Below, one piece after another: positions 12,088 to 25,549 of a DNA stretch of 64,000 nt; position 1 is the first letter of the stretch, and every line of letters begins with the position of its first letter. Source of the stretch: Liolophura sinensis (lineage: Eukaryota > Mollusca > Polyplacophora > Chitonida > Chitonidae). The notes beneath the pieces were generated by a model. It did not search any database and was not told where the DNA came from. It worked only from the letters and a program-made list of their open reading frames with translations. The position numbers were made by a program, and so were the translations under genes. The stretch lies in contig NC_088297.1 of NCBI RefSeq assembly GCF_032854445.1, positions 7,365,375-7,429,374 of the forward strand, written 5' to 3'.

Positions 12088-15000
12088 GCCCAAAAGCATC
12101 AAACTTGGCACTTTTAAACAGCAACATGGAATCTTGCTTGTTTTTACATCGTTGCACATGGTCGGCAGACACGGTGAGCATATATAATATGCTACTAGAC
12201 TTTGTAGGGAAGGAACGCATTTTTCTTCTTAAATATGTTTTGGAAATTTTCTTTATTTACAAGCAGTGGCGAGTTTTTCTTATCATTTCGGTCACACATT
12301 TACTGATTTTGTTTAACGCCATGTTCAAGAATGGTTCACTTATACGATGGCGGACAGTTTTATTGTTGGAGTACGCGGGTTAGACCACATACCTTTACCA
12401 GTTACTAACGAACAGGCTCGCATGTGAAGTGCAGACATTAGCACAAGTAGTTTTCACTGCGTTGATCTAACTTGCTAGACTGGTCCTTGTCCGCACTACC
12501 TTATACAAGAACATCTCTGGATTAGTTCAGATATAACTTGGGTGTCAGTTCACTTATAATAGTCACGAAATGAGATACCCAGTTCTCAAGGTTACCAAAA
12601 AAAAAAAAAAAAAAAATCTGGACACAAGCTACTTGTTCTACATGTATGTGCCACATAAAAAGATAGAGCTAATAGAGTGCCACCCTTGGGGCAAATACGT
12701 GCCCGTCGACAGGGCTTATTCATACACATTGTGTGCCTAGATAACAGTGTCACTAGGCAATTACGCCTCAGCGCTGCATTTCTTTCTATCTCTTTCTGGG
12801 TAGGCCATGGTGCCAGGGCTTATATAAGGCGTTTTCATTGAAGCATTTACATTGTGCTCTTAATACTGTGTTGTTTTATATCATACATGCATCAAGAAAG
12901 GCCTTTTTCGGCAAAACATGTTTTTTCTTACCACATTGGTTGAATAGGGGTTTGAAGCCGCACCCGAGAATATTTCTCGATGCTCAGAATTATGGATGTA
13001 AGAAAGCGGATGTAGTCAAGAGGAAATTTCTACTCTTTTCCGGGGAAGTGACAAATAATCGCACATAGGTTCGCAGACAAACCAATGGGAGTCGGCTACG
13101 CCAGTGGTCACAGGCCAGTCATTAGAAGATACACCCACGTCTTGTATAGTTAAGCCAGCAAAAGAAATCCACATAACAATGGTTTAATAGCCGCACTAAG
13201 AATATTACTTTCTCACAAAGAATGAAAATCCTCTTCAACACGATTACTACACAGAAGAAATTTAACGGATACTTAAAAGACCAGCACGTTTCAACGAAGG
13301 GGGGGGGGGGGGCGTTTCAGAATATTGCTAAAAGATTAAATCTGACATATTTCGTGACCCACGCTCATTTCAAAGTTATTTTACATGCGGGCTATGGACG
13401 CACGCCATAGAAAGGGCTTATTAATGGACACCTGGGTGGTAAATCATGTAAGCTGACGTTATGAACGACAGGTACTTTGACAATGTTTCGAAGCTTTCGC
13501 AGAGATGAAATAAAATTACCTTTGATATTCCTTATTTCGTGATTCAAATCTCACTAATGACTAATAACAGCGTAGACAGGGCACACAGTTTTTGTCAGAG
13601 TGCCAATTGTACTTGCCATGAGGATTTTTGTCATGACAAAAGTCATAAATCACTTGATATTCGCTGTAGTTTAAATCTTGGTGTGTTTTGAGGTTTATCT
13701 CAAACGTGGACTAGATTCGTCAGCTTGAATATATGCATATCACGTTATCATGGAGCATTCTAGCACAATGTCTTTCCTCAGCAAAAGTCACGAAGTCTAT
13801 TGAGGTGTCTATTTCAGAACGTTTTATCAGCAACGGAACAGTCATGTACGTTTGTGCGTCTGCAACATCTGTTACCTGACCTATTCATAATTTTGACAGA
13901 TTAAACATATGTTCTTCACAGGGTGTTATTGTAAAGGTCCATGCAAATGGTTACATTTAATCACATGAAAACAATGTAAAGGACCCCGGTCTCGACCCCG
14001 GGGGTGTTTAATTAACGAACAAGTTTCTAGTTCATGCAGAAATACAAGATATGACACTACGTAGAGCGTAAAACCAAGGAAGCGACCTTCAGCTCATCAA
14101 AATCATTTCAACCAGCGGCTCCATGGACTGCGTTTCCTTCAAGTAAGAGGAACTTTTTCTATTTCGTATTCTATTTAGGCCCCAAATATGGGAAATTTTG
14201 TATTATAAGAACTATTTTTGACTAGCTACTGCACTTGTCTTTTAATGATGTCATTTACTCGTTATTCCCGGTTGTCTCTTTAAAAAGAAACCCTATCTCT
14301 TTTCATATTACAAATTGTTAATTACCAAGTTAAACTCCGTCATCTTTATCATATTTTGTAATTTACGTAGACGTTGAAAAAGGAGGTCTTAATAATGGAA
14401 AACAGATACTCACCAATTAGATTCCGTCCTTGATCATATGCGCGACGACAAAAGCCAAATTAGAGTTAAAACAGAACGGGATGAAAGCATTAATACAGAA
14501 CGTCAAAAGGCTGTAAGAAACTGGAGAAGTTTCATCACACACAAGGCACACAAGTATTCAACAGTGAAAGGTTTTAACAGTAACATTCAATCAACGCACC
14601 GAAGTCAGACACGGCGAAATTGTTCACTAATTCCTTAATCTTTGGACTTGTGCCCGAAACACGGATGTCTCGAAATTTGACGTAATACTTAAGAAGCAGT
14701 GTTAAATACACACAATTACACAGATGATGGTTTTTCTTCCAAAAACGGTGTATCAATCGGGAATCAAATCCTACACGGCATCAAGTAGCTCACTCGTCTC
14801 CTTCCGACGAACTGTCACACTATTATCAATAGACAATATTCCTGTGACCGCTCAGTGTGTTGAAATTGCAGTTAGACTGTTCGGTGGGGATCGATCACCT
14901 CCTACCCACGCTGTTCCCGACACAATCTCCGTCTATCCCTGATCGGTGACTTTTAGAACTACTGCGCTCGGCGTCGAGTGCAGCCCCTTCTACGGCTGCT

Positions 15001-15289
15001 CTAATGACTCCATCCAATGGTAAATCCTCCCAGCTTACCAAGGAGAAGAGCGAGATCAGCATTTGGCAGTGTTGTCAAGTGGACGATGCTCTGGTAACGA
15101 AACATAACTAGGCTGATAGTGAAGTTCTTTCGCAGTTCAGTGGTCAAACGCGAAGACACACCATGAGCTACTACCGATTTAAAAGCTGTTCGTAAAAGAT
15201 TTTTGCCCCGGTCCTGGTAACTGTTTAGTCCTTGCCTTGGACATACATGGGATTTATACATTTTCCAGCTTTCATTAATTGTACCACCG
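12088..15289. other. intergenic with homopolymer runs
   Basis: It holds an A run of 20 at 12597-12616 and a G run of 14 at 13299-13312. Short ORFs have no domain signature. Nothing else is supported. Confidence 0.45.
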
Positions 15290-15422
15290 TTAATGGGGTT
15301 TGCTCCCAGGTCTCAGTGCAGAACGCCAAGCGAGGCAGTAGCAAGTACCATTTTTGAGATGACCCATCCGGGGTTTGATAACGAGGTCCCCCCGATTTCG
15401 AGGCGGGCGGTGGTCTATAGTA
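15290..15422 (-). mobile_element. SINE family C fragment, head side
   Basis: Read on the minus strand it contains a box B-like region (ATCAAACCCCGG), then GGTACTTGCTACTGCCTCGC and TTGGCGTTCTGCACTGAGAC. This is the front part of a SINE whose following part (GCTCAGCACTGGGATATTAG, then GGCCCGGCGTCAGTATAATG) is seen at 47755-47905. Joining the two fragments into one family rests partly on memory of mollusc repeats. Confidence 0.6.
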
Positions 15423-16489
15423 AATATAGTTGATACATTTTTTCCCTTCCTTAAATTGTTTTGCTTTGCGTGGTATAGCTTCTGTTTTATTGTAAAAATT
15501 ACGCTAATTCATTATACGTAATGGCGATGGTGATGGAGAATTATGCGTCTGCGAAAATTAGCGGCATAGTCTTTTTCGAAGAGGAAATAATAAATGATAT
15601 GTTTGATGAACTAAAGTCGATTTGTACTTTCACATTGTCCCCTTAAACGTCACAGGAAGATTTATACATATATTTGGAACATAAATTTCCAAATGGCGCT
15701 GTCATGAATCTTGGCTGGCTTTCTTTGAACTTCTACATGCGATCATTTGCCGTCCCTTAGACTCATTTACAGGATCTATGTAGAGTGATGCTGTTCTATC
15801 TTCTTACTTTGTTTAAGATGTATTGCTTTTTGTCTAAGTCTATCTACTTCGTTTCTAAAGAGATAAATTATGCTTTGTTTGTTTTCCTCCTAATTCACGG
15901 TCGTAGCCATGTTGATGGTGCACGTTCGCTTTCTCCACAAAGTCTAATTTTGACCAAAATATTTTTGGTGGGACCGACGACAGAAGCGTTGTTGGACTGA
16001 CCATAAATAACTTGGTCGGTCTGGACACAAAAACCCAGTTTAAAACAGGCTAGCTACCGCCATAAAAATTCCGAAATAATTGTGCACATAATGCTATCCA
16101 TGTAAATGGCCAAAAGGTTGTGTCCGCTTAAGAAAGGGCGAGCGGTGTTGTGTTATTTTGTTTGCTCAAACAAGTATAGTTTTGCTTTGTTCTTATGTAT
16201 AAAGCTAAGCATTTTACAGCCTATGTTGTTGCTACGTAATGAATGTTTCAACCTGCAAGGTGGCTTGCCACAATGCTCTTTCACCTGCCTATTGCTCTGG
16301 AAAACAAAGGGTTAAAGATGTGCAGGCGATTTACGACCAACAGGGCTTTCCATGCCTTTAACAAACTGAGTAAAAAGTTAGAATTGGTAGCAAAGCTATG
16401 AAAGAGCTCGCATGTATGAGACGCATGAACACAAAACTTCAGCTCTTTGCATCAAGAACTGAATTCGTGAATTTGGTAATTTTAGGTAA
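15423..16489. other. intergenic, nothing recognised
   Basis: Short AT-rich ORFs only. No motif or splice-flanked frame could be supported. Confidence 0.45.
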
Positions 16490-17060
16490 TTTTAAGATAC
16501 CAACCCAAACATTCTGTTTAACAGTAACTCTAGTGCACAATATACTCAGAAATTCAGTAATTAAGCCACAAATTCACTAATTTACGGTATTTAATAAACA
16601 CACACCCACTTAAGGACGGAATACCCCTCTCGTACTATTGTGCTCTAAATATGAGCGAACCCTAAGCTCAATAAATGCAGTACTTTTTGAGAACACCACG
16701 CCTAACATTTTGTTTAACATTTATTCTAATACATAAGTCAGATATTCAGTAATTTACGGTACTTAATATGTACAAACCGAATCAACGATGAAATATCTCC
16801 TTTGTGTTATTCTGCTCTACACGTGTGCAAACCCTGAGCTCAATACATGGAGTTATTTTTGAAAAAAAAAAACCTAACATTTTGTTTAACATTAATTCAT
16901 ATACAAAATAAAATAAGTCAGGAATTCAGTAATTTACGGTACTCAGCCAATCAACGATGGAATAATCCCCTTGTACTATTATGCTTTACGTGTGTGCAAG
17001 ACTTAAGCTCAATACATGCAGTACTTTTTAAGACACCACCCATAATTTGTTTAACGTTGC
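16490..17060. repeat. satellite-like array, unit about 172-180 bp
   Basis: The marker TTTACGGTA(C/T)T occurs at 16581, 16753 and 16933, giving periods of 172 and 180 bp. Each unit also carries CATTTTGTTTAACATT, an AGCTCAATACATGCAGTACT segment and a TACTATT-TGCTC block. About three diverged units are present, with edges partly lost. Confidence 0.85.
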
Positions 17061-19039
17061 TTTTCTCCATTATTGATGCCACATACAGGTTAAACCACCA
17101 GCTATAAGTAATAGCCGACAATGACATGTCTCTCAGCCTGTACAAATCTTGCGGAAGTACACTGTAAAACGGCTGCATGCACAGAGATTGTTACTGCCAT
17201 CCATCCACATTGTGCACACGTATGTCCCATTATTGAAGTTTTGTACTTGATATCTTCTGAATGCTTTTAGGTATGCTGCTGAAGTATAGACAGGACTTCT
17301 TCCAGTAAGTGCTTCGTTGAGACAATACCACAAGCTTGTGACAGTTTTTTTTTTTCGTGTCGCTGGGCTTTGTCCTGTTCTTTCAAGCCACCTACAATTA
17401 AACACCCCTAACGATTTACTCAAGACTGAAATTTGAATAACTGGTCTTATATATTGATGGAGATCGCGTTGACCAAACATACATGCAAGCTTGTACATGT
17501 CGCGGCGAGAAACTCATAAAGGGTATCAGATACGAATAAATGGAAACAAGAGATTACGCGTGTGCTCAAAGATACAGTGAAACCATTCACTTTTTATCAT
17601 TTCGACGAGCTCAACCACCATGTATAACATGTTCTCCTATCTATATTTTAAGGCTACTAAAAGCCAGGTCTCGGTAGTGCCAGTATCTACATACGTCTGG
17701 TCTCTTTTCCTCTGAAATTACAAGACAGCATTCTTCTGGGCTATCCTGGCGTAAAATACGACCAACCTTTTGTTAACAGGGTGAACACAGTATGGCCTTT
17801 TGTGTCGCTGGTGATGACGTTAATAAGGATTTTAAGTATTGTATAAGAACTGGCACATCTGAAAAAAAATACATCAGGGAAAACAGAAATCAGTTTTATA
17901 AAATAATGACTTCTGTTTTTGTTAATATTGATGGCGTCTTGTCTCTGTTCTGATTTTAGATTTTGTCATTCTGATACTGAAAGCCACAGCTGTTTCCCGG
18001 TCCCTAGGTCTGTTGTCGCGATATAATCGAAATACTGCCAATGGGGCGTCAAAACCGAAACAATGACTTACTTTTAGAAAACACTTTCTCACACGTCTCA
18101 TTTACATCCACTCCATTCAGGGCCTCGGTTGTGCCATGCACTTCCAATCGCGCGACAACCTAACTGAACCATGAGACCAGCCGTCCCCGAGTAGAATGGT
18201 CGTCAAGTGCACGTCCTGCGGGTATGCGTTTAATCGCTATCGTTTTATGTGAACTTTAATCTTTTCCCACCAACTGTTACCTTAATTAAGCCAATTAAAC
18301 CAAAATTCTTTGATCCCTTTGAAGCCCAAATCTGGCAGTAAACTAATCCCTGCACAGAGCAATGAAAAAACAGTGTTTCTCCAGGGACGAGGATGCATTA
18401 ACTTTGATGTTCTCTACATCTGGTGATGTGTGTGAATGACTGCTCAGTGATGCTTAACAGACAATTCCACATTTGATAGGTGTGTTTGTTTTGTGTTACA
18501 GATATCATCGTTGGGCACTTGAGCGGAAGAAGCCGTTGTATGTAATCGCCTGAAGGACACGAACTACAGAAGAAATAGGTTAGAAATGAACATGTGAATT
18601 TACTGGCCAAAGAATGCTGAAATTATTAACACCTTTCGATCCCACCACGAGTGTGCCTGCTTTCAAATGATATCGTTAATACGTTCCGGTAAAACTATTT
18701 AGCATTTAACCGTATCTCGCCATTTGTGGAAATCTCAAGATCTATCGCACCGTAACATAACAGGCTGAAAGCTGAATTACAACAGAAGCGACATATGCTC
18801 CATTTCCCTCTAGAGATTGAATGGGCCGAGTTATGTGTGATGATCTGGCAACACGCAACGTCTTTATTTAGATTCACAGGACTGGTTATCCACTGTGTAA
18901 TGGCATGAGTTATGAAAACATAAATCATGCGCCACACTCGTCAGATCAAAGGGCATTTAAAAAAAGCAGATATTAGTTTCCCAGTGAAATGAAAAGAACT
19001 CCAAAAATAGAAATAGGCATCACTAGACAATTTAAAACT

Positions 19040-19043
<4 letters not shown>
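17061..19043. other. intergenic, nothing recognised
   Basis: A 121-codon minus-strand frame at 17133-17498 has no recognisable domain and crosses a T-rich tract; it was not accepted as a gene. No repeat family was identified. Confidence 0.4.

Positions 19044-19106
<63 letters not shown>
19044..19106. repeat. (TA)n microsatellite, about 63 bp
   Basis: An uninterrupted TA dinucleotide tract directly precedes the fold-back-like element at 19130. Confidence 0.97.
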
Positions 19107-19109
<3 letters not shown>

Positions 19110-19129
19110 TTATTTTTACTTACTTACAT

Positions 19130-19450
19130 TTATTTTTTTTAGATTTTAGTGAAAAGACGTCACACTCTGACATCACAGGAAGTTTTCTCATTTCTGTCAC
19201 CACACTCAATGTTGGAATTATCCATGAGTGACAGATTAATGAAATTATGTTCCCAAAAATTCCTTCCTTCTGGTGAATATCCGGGAAAAAGGTGATTTGA
19301 CGTTAGAGTTCCTAAATCCCGGCTGTGTGGCTCATAAAGCCACCATTGTTTTCAAAGTTTTTAATGCCTTTCAACACTCTAAAAAAATCTAAAAAGGAAA
19401 GCATTTTACGCATAAATTTCAGTGGTCTGTATGGGGAACTTCACTTTATA
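19130..19450 (+). mobile_element. copy of the fold-back (MITE-like) element
   Basis: This segment matches both arms and the centre of the inverted-repeat element at 36740-37065: a TGACATCACAGGAAGTT block, ATGTTCCCAAA-ATTCC, AAAAAGGTGATTTGACGTTA, GAGTTCCTA, CATAAAGCCACC and TTTCAACACTCT. Relative to the 36.7-kb copy, its left arm is shortened. No ORF is present, which fits a non-autonomous element. Confidence 0.7.
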
Positions 19451-21401
19451 TTTTTATCTTTTTTTACTCGAAATTTAGTCTGTCACATGTTTTCATATGT
19501 TTCTCCGGTTTATTTCACGTTAAACTGCCTGTCTTAATTTTTTACAAAAACTTGAAAACATGAATAATGTATACACATGATGAATTATATAAACACAGTT
19601 TGAATGTATGTCTAATACTCGCGATATGGTTTTAGTTTATTTAGCTATACCAGCTTGTTCGTGATGTAGTTGGTCTATACGTAGATAATGGTAATGCTAA
19701 TTCTAATGAGTTGCTTACACGCCTAAGCTTCATACAGTACAAGTGAACAACCTCGTCACCACATTCCCGATTATTTTTTATCACTAGGACAATGATGGCT
19801 GATTAAGGCTGTGTATTGATTTTGTCGTAAAGTTGGCTTACCCTGAGCTCACATGTGATATCTACTCCCACTTTGCCGTACAGTTTTGATCACTACTGTT
19901 AAATCCCCAGGCACAGCGGTAATGTCAAGATGTTTTTCACAGACCTTTCTAGGTCCAGGTACTTACATGTAAGTCTATTAGCCCTTCACTAATGGGGTCG
20001 CAGGTTCGAATCCAACGTGTTCCTCTGCGACTCTGTGTTAGAAGTCTTGGTCTTCACAGGCAAACCCAACCAATCATGTCAGCGAAATGTTCTTAAGCAC
20101 GGAGTTAAACAACAATCCATTTAACACTTGTTTTGGGATTTTTTTACACTCACTCTATTAATCCGTTGGCGACTGTGTCGCTGAGAAACGCCAACGCACT
20201 ATTTAGCGTAATCCCTGCTAGTTCCAGACTAAAACAATCTCAAGCAAATTTCAACGCGTGCAGTTAATGATGTAAAACAAAGCGGCAAAAGATAATAGGT
20301 TTTTAAAGTGAACCCCAACGCCTTCACACTAACTGATCCTAGACACAGTCTTTATGTTAGTATGTAAACAGCATTTAAAAATATTGTGTTAACTAGTTCC
20401 ACTTCAAAAGAAAAAAAGTAAATCTATCTTGTCGGCCGCGGAGCTATGACAGGGCGACGTCACGATATGAATAACTGACAGGATTATGTATTGAAAAGCC
20501 CTGCAAAGCATTGACAAATCTACTGTCGACTGTGGTTTTCCAGAAACCATGGCATCATATAATCTATAACTATCCCTGCCTCAACACTTTTTAATCAGAG
20601 CCGTGAAAATCATATAGGGATAGTAAAACCGTTTACAACAAGTATTTTGACAGATAAGGGAGTTGTATAACATGTGCATCCTTAAAAAGCGTGTACAGCA
20701 TGCATAGCGACTGCATGACCGACATGATGACAGATTTTCGCTTTCATACCGGCAATCGTAGACTGGATGACACAAACGCGCTCCAGTCTGGTTTGTCTGA
20801 CACAAGTGGGGCGTCCATCGAATGATGGTTGTACCCGTTGTGAATTTGGCACGGTTTCGCTGTTCACAGACTATACATTTTCATAGCCAAGTCGAGCAAT
20901 ACTGGCTGTGACACGAGGAAGCATGCAGTTGGGTCAACGGATTGTGAAATGCAGTGACGTGAACAGTCGATCGCTTAACATCGGCGAAAGTAGCTATGAA
21001 CCTAATGTTTTAGGTTTTAAAAAATATCACCCGTTTTGCCTGGGTTCCTGTCAAAGAGGATTTAGGGTATGGCTTGCAGTCTGGACGTACGTGCTGTTTG
21101 AATTGACCTGGCGGATGACTGGCTACCTTACGCATCGTGGCCGTTGTAGGCTAGTGGCTCCCTAAATTTAATGTTAGAGGCCTTGGTTTCAAAACAAGCA
21201 ACAAAAACCTTTAGTACATCAGGAGTGAAATTATGGACATTGTACTATTTTTTGGCTTGGCTTTACTTTGGGATAAGCCTCATCGATCGGCATTTGCTTG
21301 TAGCCTGATGGAATGAGCAAGTCTCATACGACTACGATCGAGTCATCCGTAATGGAAAGGTGTTTTCGATGAGATCGCGTCCATATTTTCTCAATCTGTG
21401 G
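19451..21401. other. intergenic with one weak tRNA-like SINE trace
   Basis: Around 19960-20125 a box B-like GCAGGTTCGAATCC is followed by TTCTTAAGCACGGAGTTAAA and CAACAATCC, which looks like the remains of a further tRNA-derived SINE. The rest shows nothing I can support. Confidence 0.4.
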
Positions 21402-21899
21402 CTTTTTAGACTAGGTGTGTAACTTTAAAGTATCTTTCGTTGAGTTGCTGTAGTTGCAAACCACACATCGGTATGGAATAATCTCGAAATTAGTTGTAAA
21501 TTAGCGATTGTCTCCAGTGGTTTGTGTTGTACTCACAGAGAAGCCCCACATGCCTGCAGGGAATGTACTGCCATGACGTCACAACATCAACGGTGGCTCG
21601 ATAGTTAAGCGGAGTAGATTTTCGGATGTTTGATCACCAAATTCCCCTTTCTTTTTAGACTAGGTGTGTAACTTTAAAGTATCTTTCGTTGAGTTGCTGT
21701 AGTTGCAAACCACACATCGGTATGGAATAATCTCGAAATTAGTTGTAAATTAGCGATTGTCTCCAGTGGTTTGTGTTGTACTCACAGAGAAGCCCCACAT
21801 GCCTGCAGGGAATGTACTGCCATGACGTCACAACATCAACGGTGGCTCGATAGTTAAGCGGAGTAGATTTTCGGATGTTTGATCACCAAATTCCCCTTT
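21402..21899. repeat. exact 249-bp tandem duplication
   Basis: Copy 1 is 21402-21650 and copy 2 is 21651-21899, and I find no difference between them by eye. Both begin CTTTTTAGACTAGGTGTG and end CAAATTCCCCTTT. Each contains a palindromic cAMP-response-type site TGACGTCA (21574-21581 and 21823-21830). Identity means the duplication is very recent or an assembly effect. Confidence 0.95.
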
Positions 21900-22353
21900 C
21901 TTTCTTCCGCTTTCGACGTTTTAAATGATCGGAATCGATTCAGGATATACTAAACTATCTGTCTAAAGTTTGACAGGCCTAGTGCCAAGGTAAGATGTTA
22001 AGTAGTGGCAATAGAGGGTGCGGGGATAATTGGCAGCCTTGACAGCCTTGTCGACTGTATTAATATATGTGTGTATTTGTTTTGGAAATAAGAATTGTAC
22101 TGTAGTACAAAAAATATGCTAGCAATAAGGCTTTATAACTTTTTATATCTCATTCTGCATATAGTTGTTAAATTCTGAAAATGTCTCACAACATTCGAAA
22201 ACACGTCAGACTTCGAGCTGTTACGAAAAAAACCAACAACATAAGCAGTACATTGCAACACAGACATGTCTCAAATATTGTGTCTCATCTAGTGACAGTA
22301 ACGTCAGGACAATGAACAAGAGAGCCCGACACATCCCAATAGTAGTGTACTGT
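21900..22353. other. intergenic, nothing recognised
   Basis: No supported feature. Confidence 0.45.
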
Positions 22354-22932
22354 TAAACGTGACTGTTGGCCCTGCTGCTCAGCATTTATTTACAAGCCAC
22401 TAAGGGGATGAAGTGCCATTAAGTGCTCTGATCGATGATACTAAAACGTTGCTGGCACCTCTGAGATACTTCTCTCGCCCAATACCAGTAGGCCTCTATT
22501 CGAACTCACTACTCATTCCGGCTCTCTCTCTATACACTCTTTACAGGTTTAAGGCACAAACTCTTTATAGAATGGCCATGTCATAGGCCATAAATTTCGA
22601 GGACGCGAACATCCAAATGCTATAAACTTTTTCGCATAGTTTCAGTTCTATGAGTGATTGATGGCGTGCAGTAATCATTTTGATAGTATTTTTTCTTGAC
22701 CTATTTAAACTAAGATTCTGACAATTGATGTCTGCATGAGTTGAAAAACAAGTCAGCAGTTTATTTTAAGGTTAGTATCTGCTTCAGCTTGAAACGAGAG
22801 GCGGTACACGCTGATAAACGTGACTGTTGGCCCTGCTGCTCAGCATTTATTTACAAGCCACTAGGGGAGGAAGCGCCATTAAGTGCTCTGATCGATGATA
22901 CTAAAACGTTGCTGGCACCTCTGAGATACTTG
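22354..22932. repeat. dispersed element flanked by 115-bp direct repeats
   Basis: A segment of about 115 bp beginning TAAACGTGACTGTTGGCCCT and ending CCTCTGAGATACTT occurs at 22354-22472 and again at 22814-22932 with a few differences. Between them, at about 22474-22810, lies a 337-bp element (CTCGCCCAATACCAGTAGGC to GAAACGAGAGGCGGTACACG) that recurs alone at 27392-27737. The arrangement resembles an LTR-like or duplicated-flank structure, but no coding region or terminal TG...CA is present. Confidence 0.75.
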
Positions 22933-23237
22933 ACCGAGAACTGATTTTAACTACAACGGGTCTTTTGTCTGTGGAAGGGAAATACATCTCTCCGTTTTAT
23001 GCGAATTGCAAAGGTCTAGCACGAAGGACAGGATGACATCGCTATATGGTTGATCTGGAACGGCCTTCTTCGTGGTCATCATGTTTTGTGAAAAGGTACT
23101 CAAACAGATTATTTCTTTGTCTCTACAAAGACAAATCTACCCGTGCCCAAGGTGGTAAAATTTAATTTCGCAATTTTAACTGACAGTCATTCAGTTTGAT
23201 TATTTATATCCAAGTCTGAATTTTAGTGTATATTCGT

Positions 23238-23480
23238 TATATTTGATTGATGTTTTACACCGTATACAGTAGAATATTTCAGTTGTACGACGGAGACCAC
23301 TGCTGTGATGGAAGGAAACAAGGCACATCCAAGGACAAACTCAGGAAAATCAGCATGTTGCTGCACGACCGCCTCAGGATCGACCAAAGGTGAAGCGAGC
23401 ATCATCTCACAGCGAACACATTGGGGAGTGGCCTCTGTGCCACTGAGCTGCACTGGCAAGCTAATCGCTAGGCCCATGCC
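23238..23480 (-). mobile_element. SINE family A copy, diverged
   Basis: On the plus strand it reads from TTTGATTGATGTTTTACACCG through AGAATATTTCAGTTGTACGACGG to a tRNA-like region near CTCACAGCGAACACATTGGG. The order matches other family A copies in minus orientation. Extensive substitutions suggest an old insertion. Confidence 0.65.
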
Positions 23481-23576
23481 TAGTGGTTAGTGTTTTGTAT
23501 TCGGCAAATTTTTGAAACATCTGACCGTGTAAACACAGCTTATATTAGGAGTGGATGTCAAACCTTAATTTTTACT

Positions 23577-23598
23577 CCCCCCCCCACCCCCCACCCCC
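23577..23598. repeat. C-rich low-complexity tract
   Basis: Runs of nine, six and five C separated by single A residues. Confidence 0.9.
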
Positions 23599-25444
23599 AT
23601 CCTTCCCAGTAAGACAGGCGTAAAGACAACTTCTTTCAATAGCATGTATGAGTCCTTCGGTCACCAGGTAGGATTGCAGTATAATTTCTTGTTGGTAATG
23701 GCTCCATTTATTACTTGTCTGCGAGGTTTCGGTGTGGATTGTTTCTGACTTATTAAGGCATATACATCTTGTTTTTAAACAAGCTAGAGATGTTCGACAT
23801 CATCTACCTTGATTTACTGAGACACATTAACTCTACAAAACCCAGGATTTTTTACTCATAAATATGCATGGCCCATGGTCCAATCAAGCTCAACCTTAGT
23901 CATTGACTCTGACAGAAGTTCAAAACATCATGTGATGTGGCTGTAGTGAGAAGTATGCCGTGTATGGAATAAATTTCTTTCACGCGATACACAGAAGTGC
24001 TGGCGCAAAACTGTTAAAGTGAACCAATATTCAGCTAGCCATGCGACATATTGAAGCCGGAATCTGATCTCAGATATGCTACATTGTGTGTATTAACATC
24101 GTGATAGGGGTTGGATAACGCACGATAAACACATCGTCTTTGCATTTGTAAGAGAAATACAAAATAAAAACATGCCGCCCAAAATTAATATTTTTATTAG
24201 AAGTTATTGTAGTAAAATTACTCTGCTGCTGTAAAGTGCCACCTTGAATCTCGCTGTCATATATTGCAAACATTAAAAATAGCACACATTATAAAATTAC
24301 TGATTGATGCCTCTTTTAAAATTCATGAACGCGCTCAAACGCGATTTGATTTCCTGTTTGCAGTGCAAGTATTAGCCCCTAATCAACATAAACAAGTAAA
24401 CACAACCAGTAAAATCCGGCCTCTTGTCAACTTACTTCGGTCAGGATATTAATCTCACCACATCTTAATTCATAATCACAATTAAATTGCCTCATTTCTT
24501 TTTTGTGTTTAATAATCTTATCTCTGCATTTTTACCATTGAAAGTCGTGTACCGTACAAGAGGATGAAATTTACAAGATAAATTGGATAATTACCTTATT
24601 TCGTAGAAAGTTGAAACTGTCTTTGATATGCAGAATGGATGTGTGCTCTATTGAGGCAAGACAGAAAATTGCTGTCTTTAACTGACCTTAAACAATACAT
24701 GGTGATTTCCTATGCAAATTGTACAGTGCACAGTCGTTGAGGGTCATATTCCGACATCGTGGCATGCACTTTGTATCGGATATCGGGCAGAGCCCTGAAA
24801 AAACTACTGCACCTCGCCAATGAGATGATCTGCTTCGTAACGTAGAGTCCCAAGACCACTCCATCACTCTGACCAAGCGGTTATCCTCTTTCTTAGGAAT
24901 TACTTAGGTGGTTCGACTTATGAGGTCCTTTTGAACAACTAAATCCAAAGCTTGAAAACGTTTTAATGTTGGGGGATCTCTTGTGCCGAGAAAAAAGACA
25001 TTATTTCACACTTTTCCAAGAAATGTCTTCTTGAAATTGCTTTTACAGACTAATCCCTCACTGATCGCATTGATCTCAGCCATTTTTTTTCGCTGTTTAT
25101 TAACACAAGCCTTCGCGGCAATAAATTTTTCTGATATCGTGACCTCTACCTGTTAATGGTAGACGCCAGTGGGTTCATCCACACGTCAATCATATTGTTT
25201 CTTTCTTATACCTAGTTCCAGGAAATGATCGTCAACAATATGTCCTTATTATTCAGAAATCTACCATGATATGTCATAACGTGAAACATGAATAGAAATT
25301 CAAACCTTTCGAACAATCCAATTTTTCATCACGTGGTAGGCATGTGTATTTTGCGGAAAGCGACTGCGCTTGTCTTTAAACTGCAACACGTACGTTCAAC
25401 ACCGAGTTTGACAGGGGTTTTCGGACTTCCCCGCTGTCACTAAC
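23599..25444. other. intergenic with one dispersed-repeat trace
   Basis: Around 24410-24450, CCGGCCTCTTGTCAACTTAC matches a dispersed repeat also seen at 26440-26520 (-) and 39285-39440 (+). No coding signal is supported. Confidence 0.4.
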
Positions 25445-25549
25445 ATGGTGCTTTTTAGCAACAAGGAATGTCCCTTGTTGGACCTTTTACGCAGTTTAAC
25501 ATTCAGTGAAGACTTGGTGTACATACACGTGGGGTCGATCAGTGATGTT

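Noticed and set aside
17133-17498. 121-codon minus-strand ORF
   Set aside because: It runs over a T-rich tract, contains no recognisable motif and has no splice or promoter context.
19044-19106. Isoleucine/tyrosine-rich ORF across the TA tract
   Set aside because: Pure product of the TA dinucleotide repeat.
22354-22932. LTR retrotransposon reading of the 115-bp direct repeats
   Set aside because: No terminal TG...CA, primer-binding site, polypurine tract or coding region lies between the repeats.
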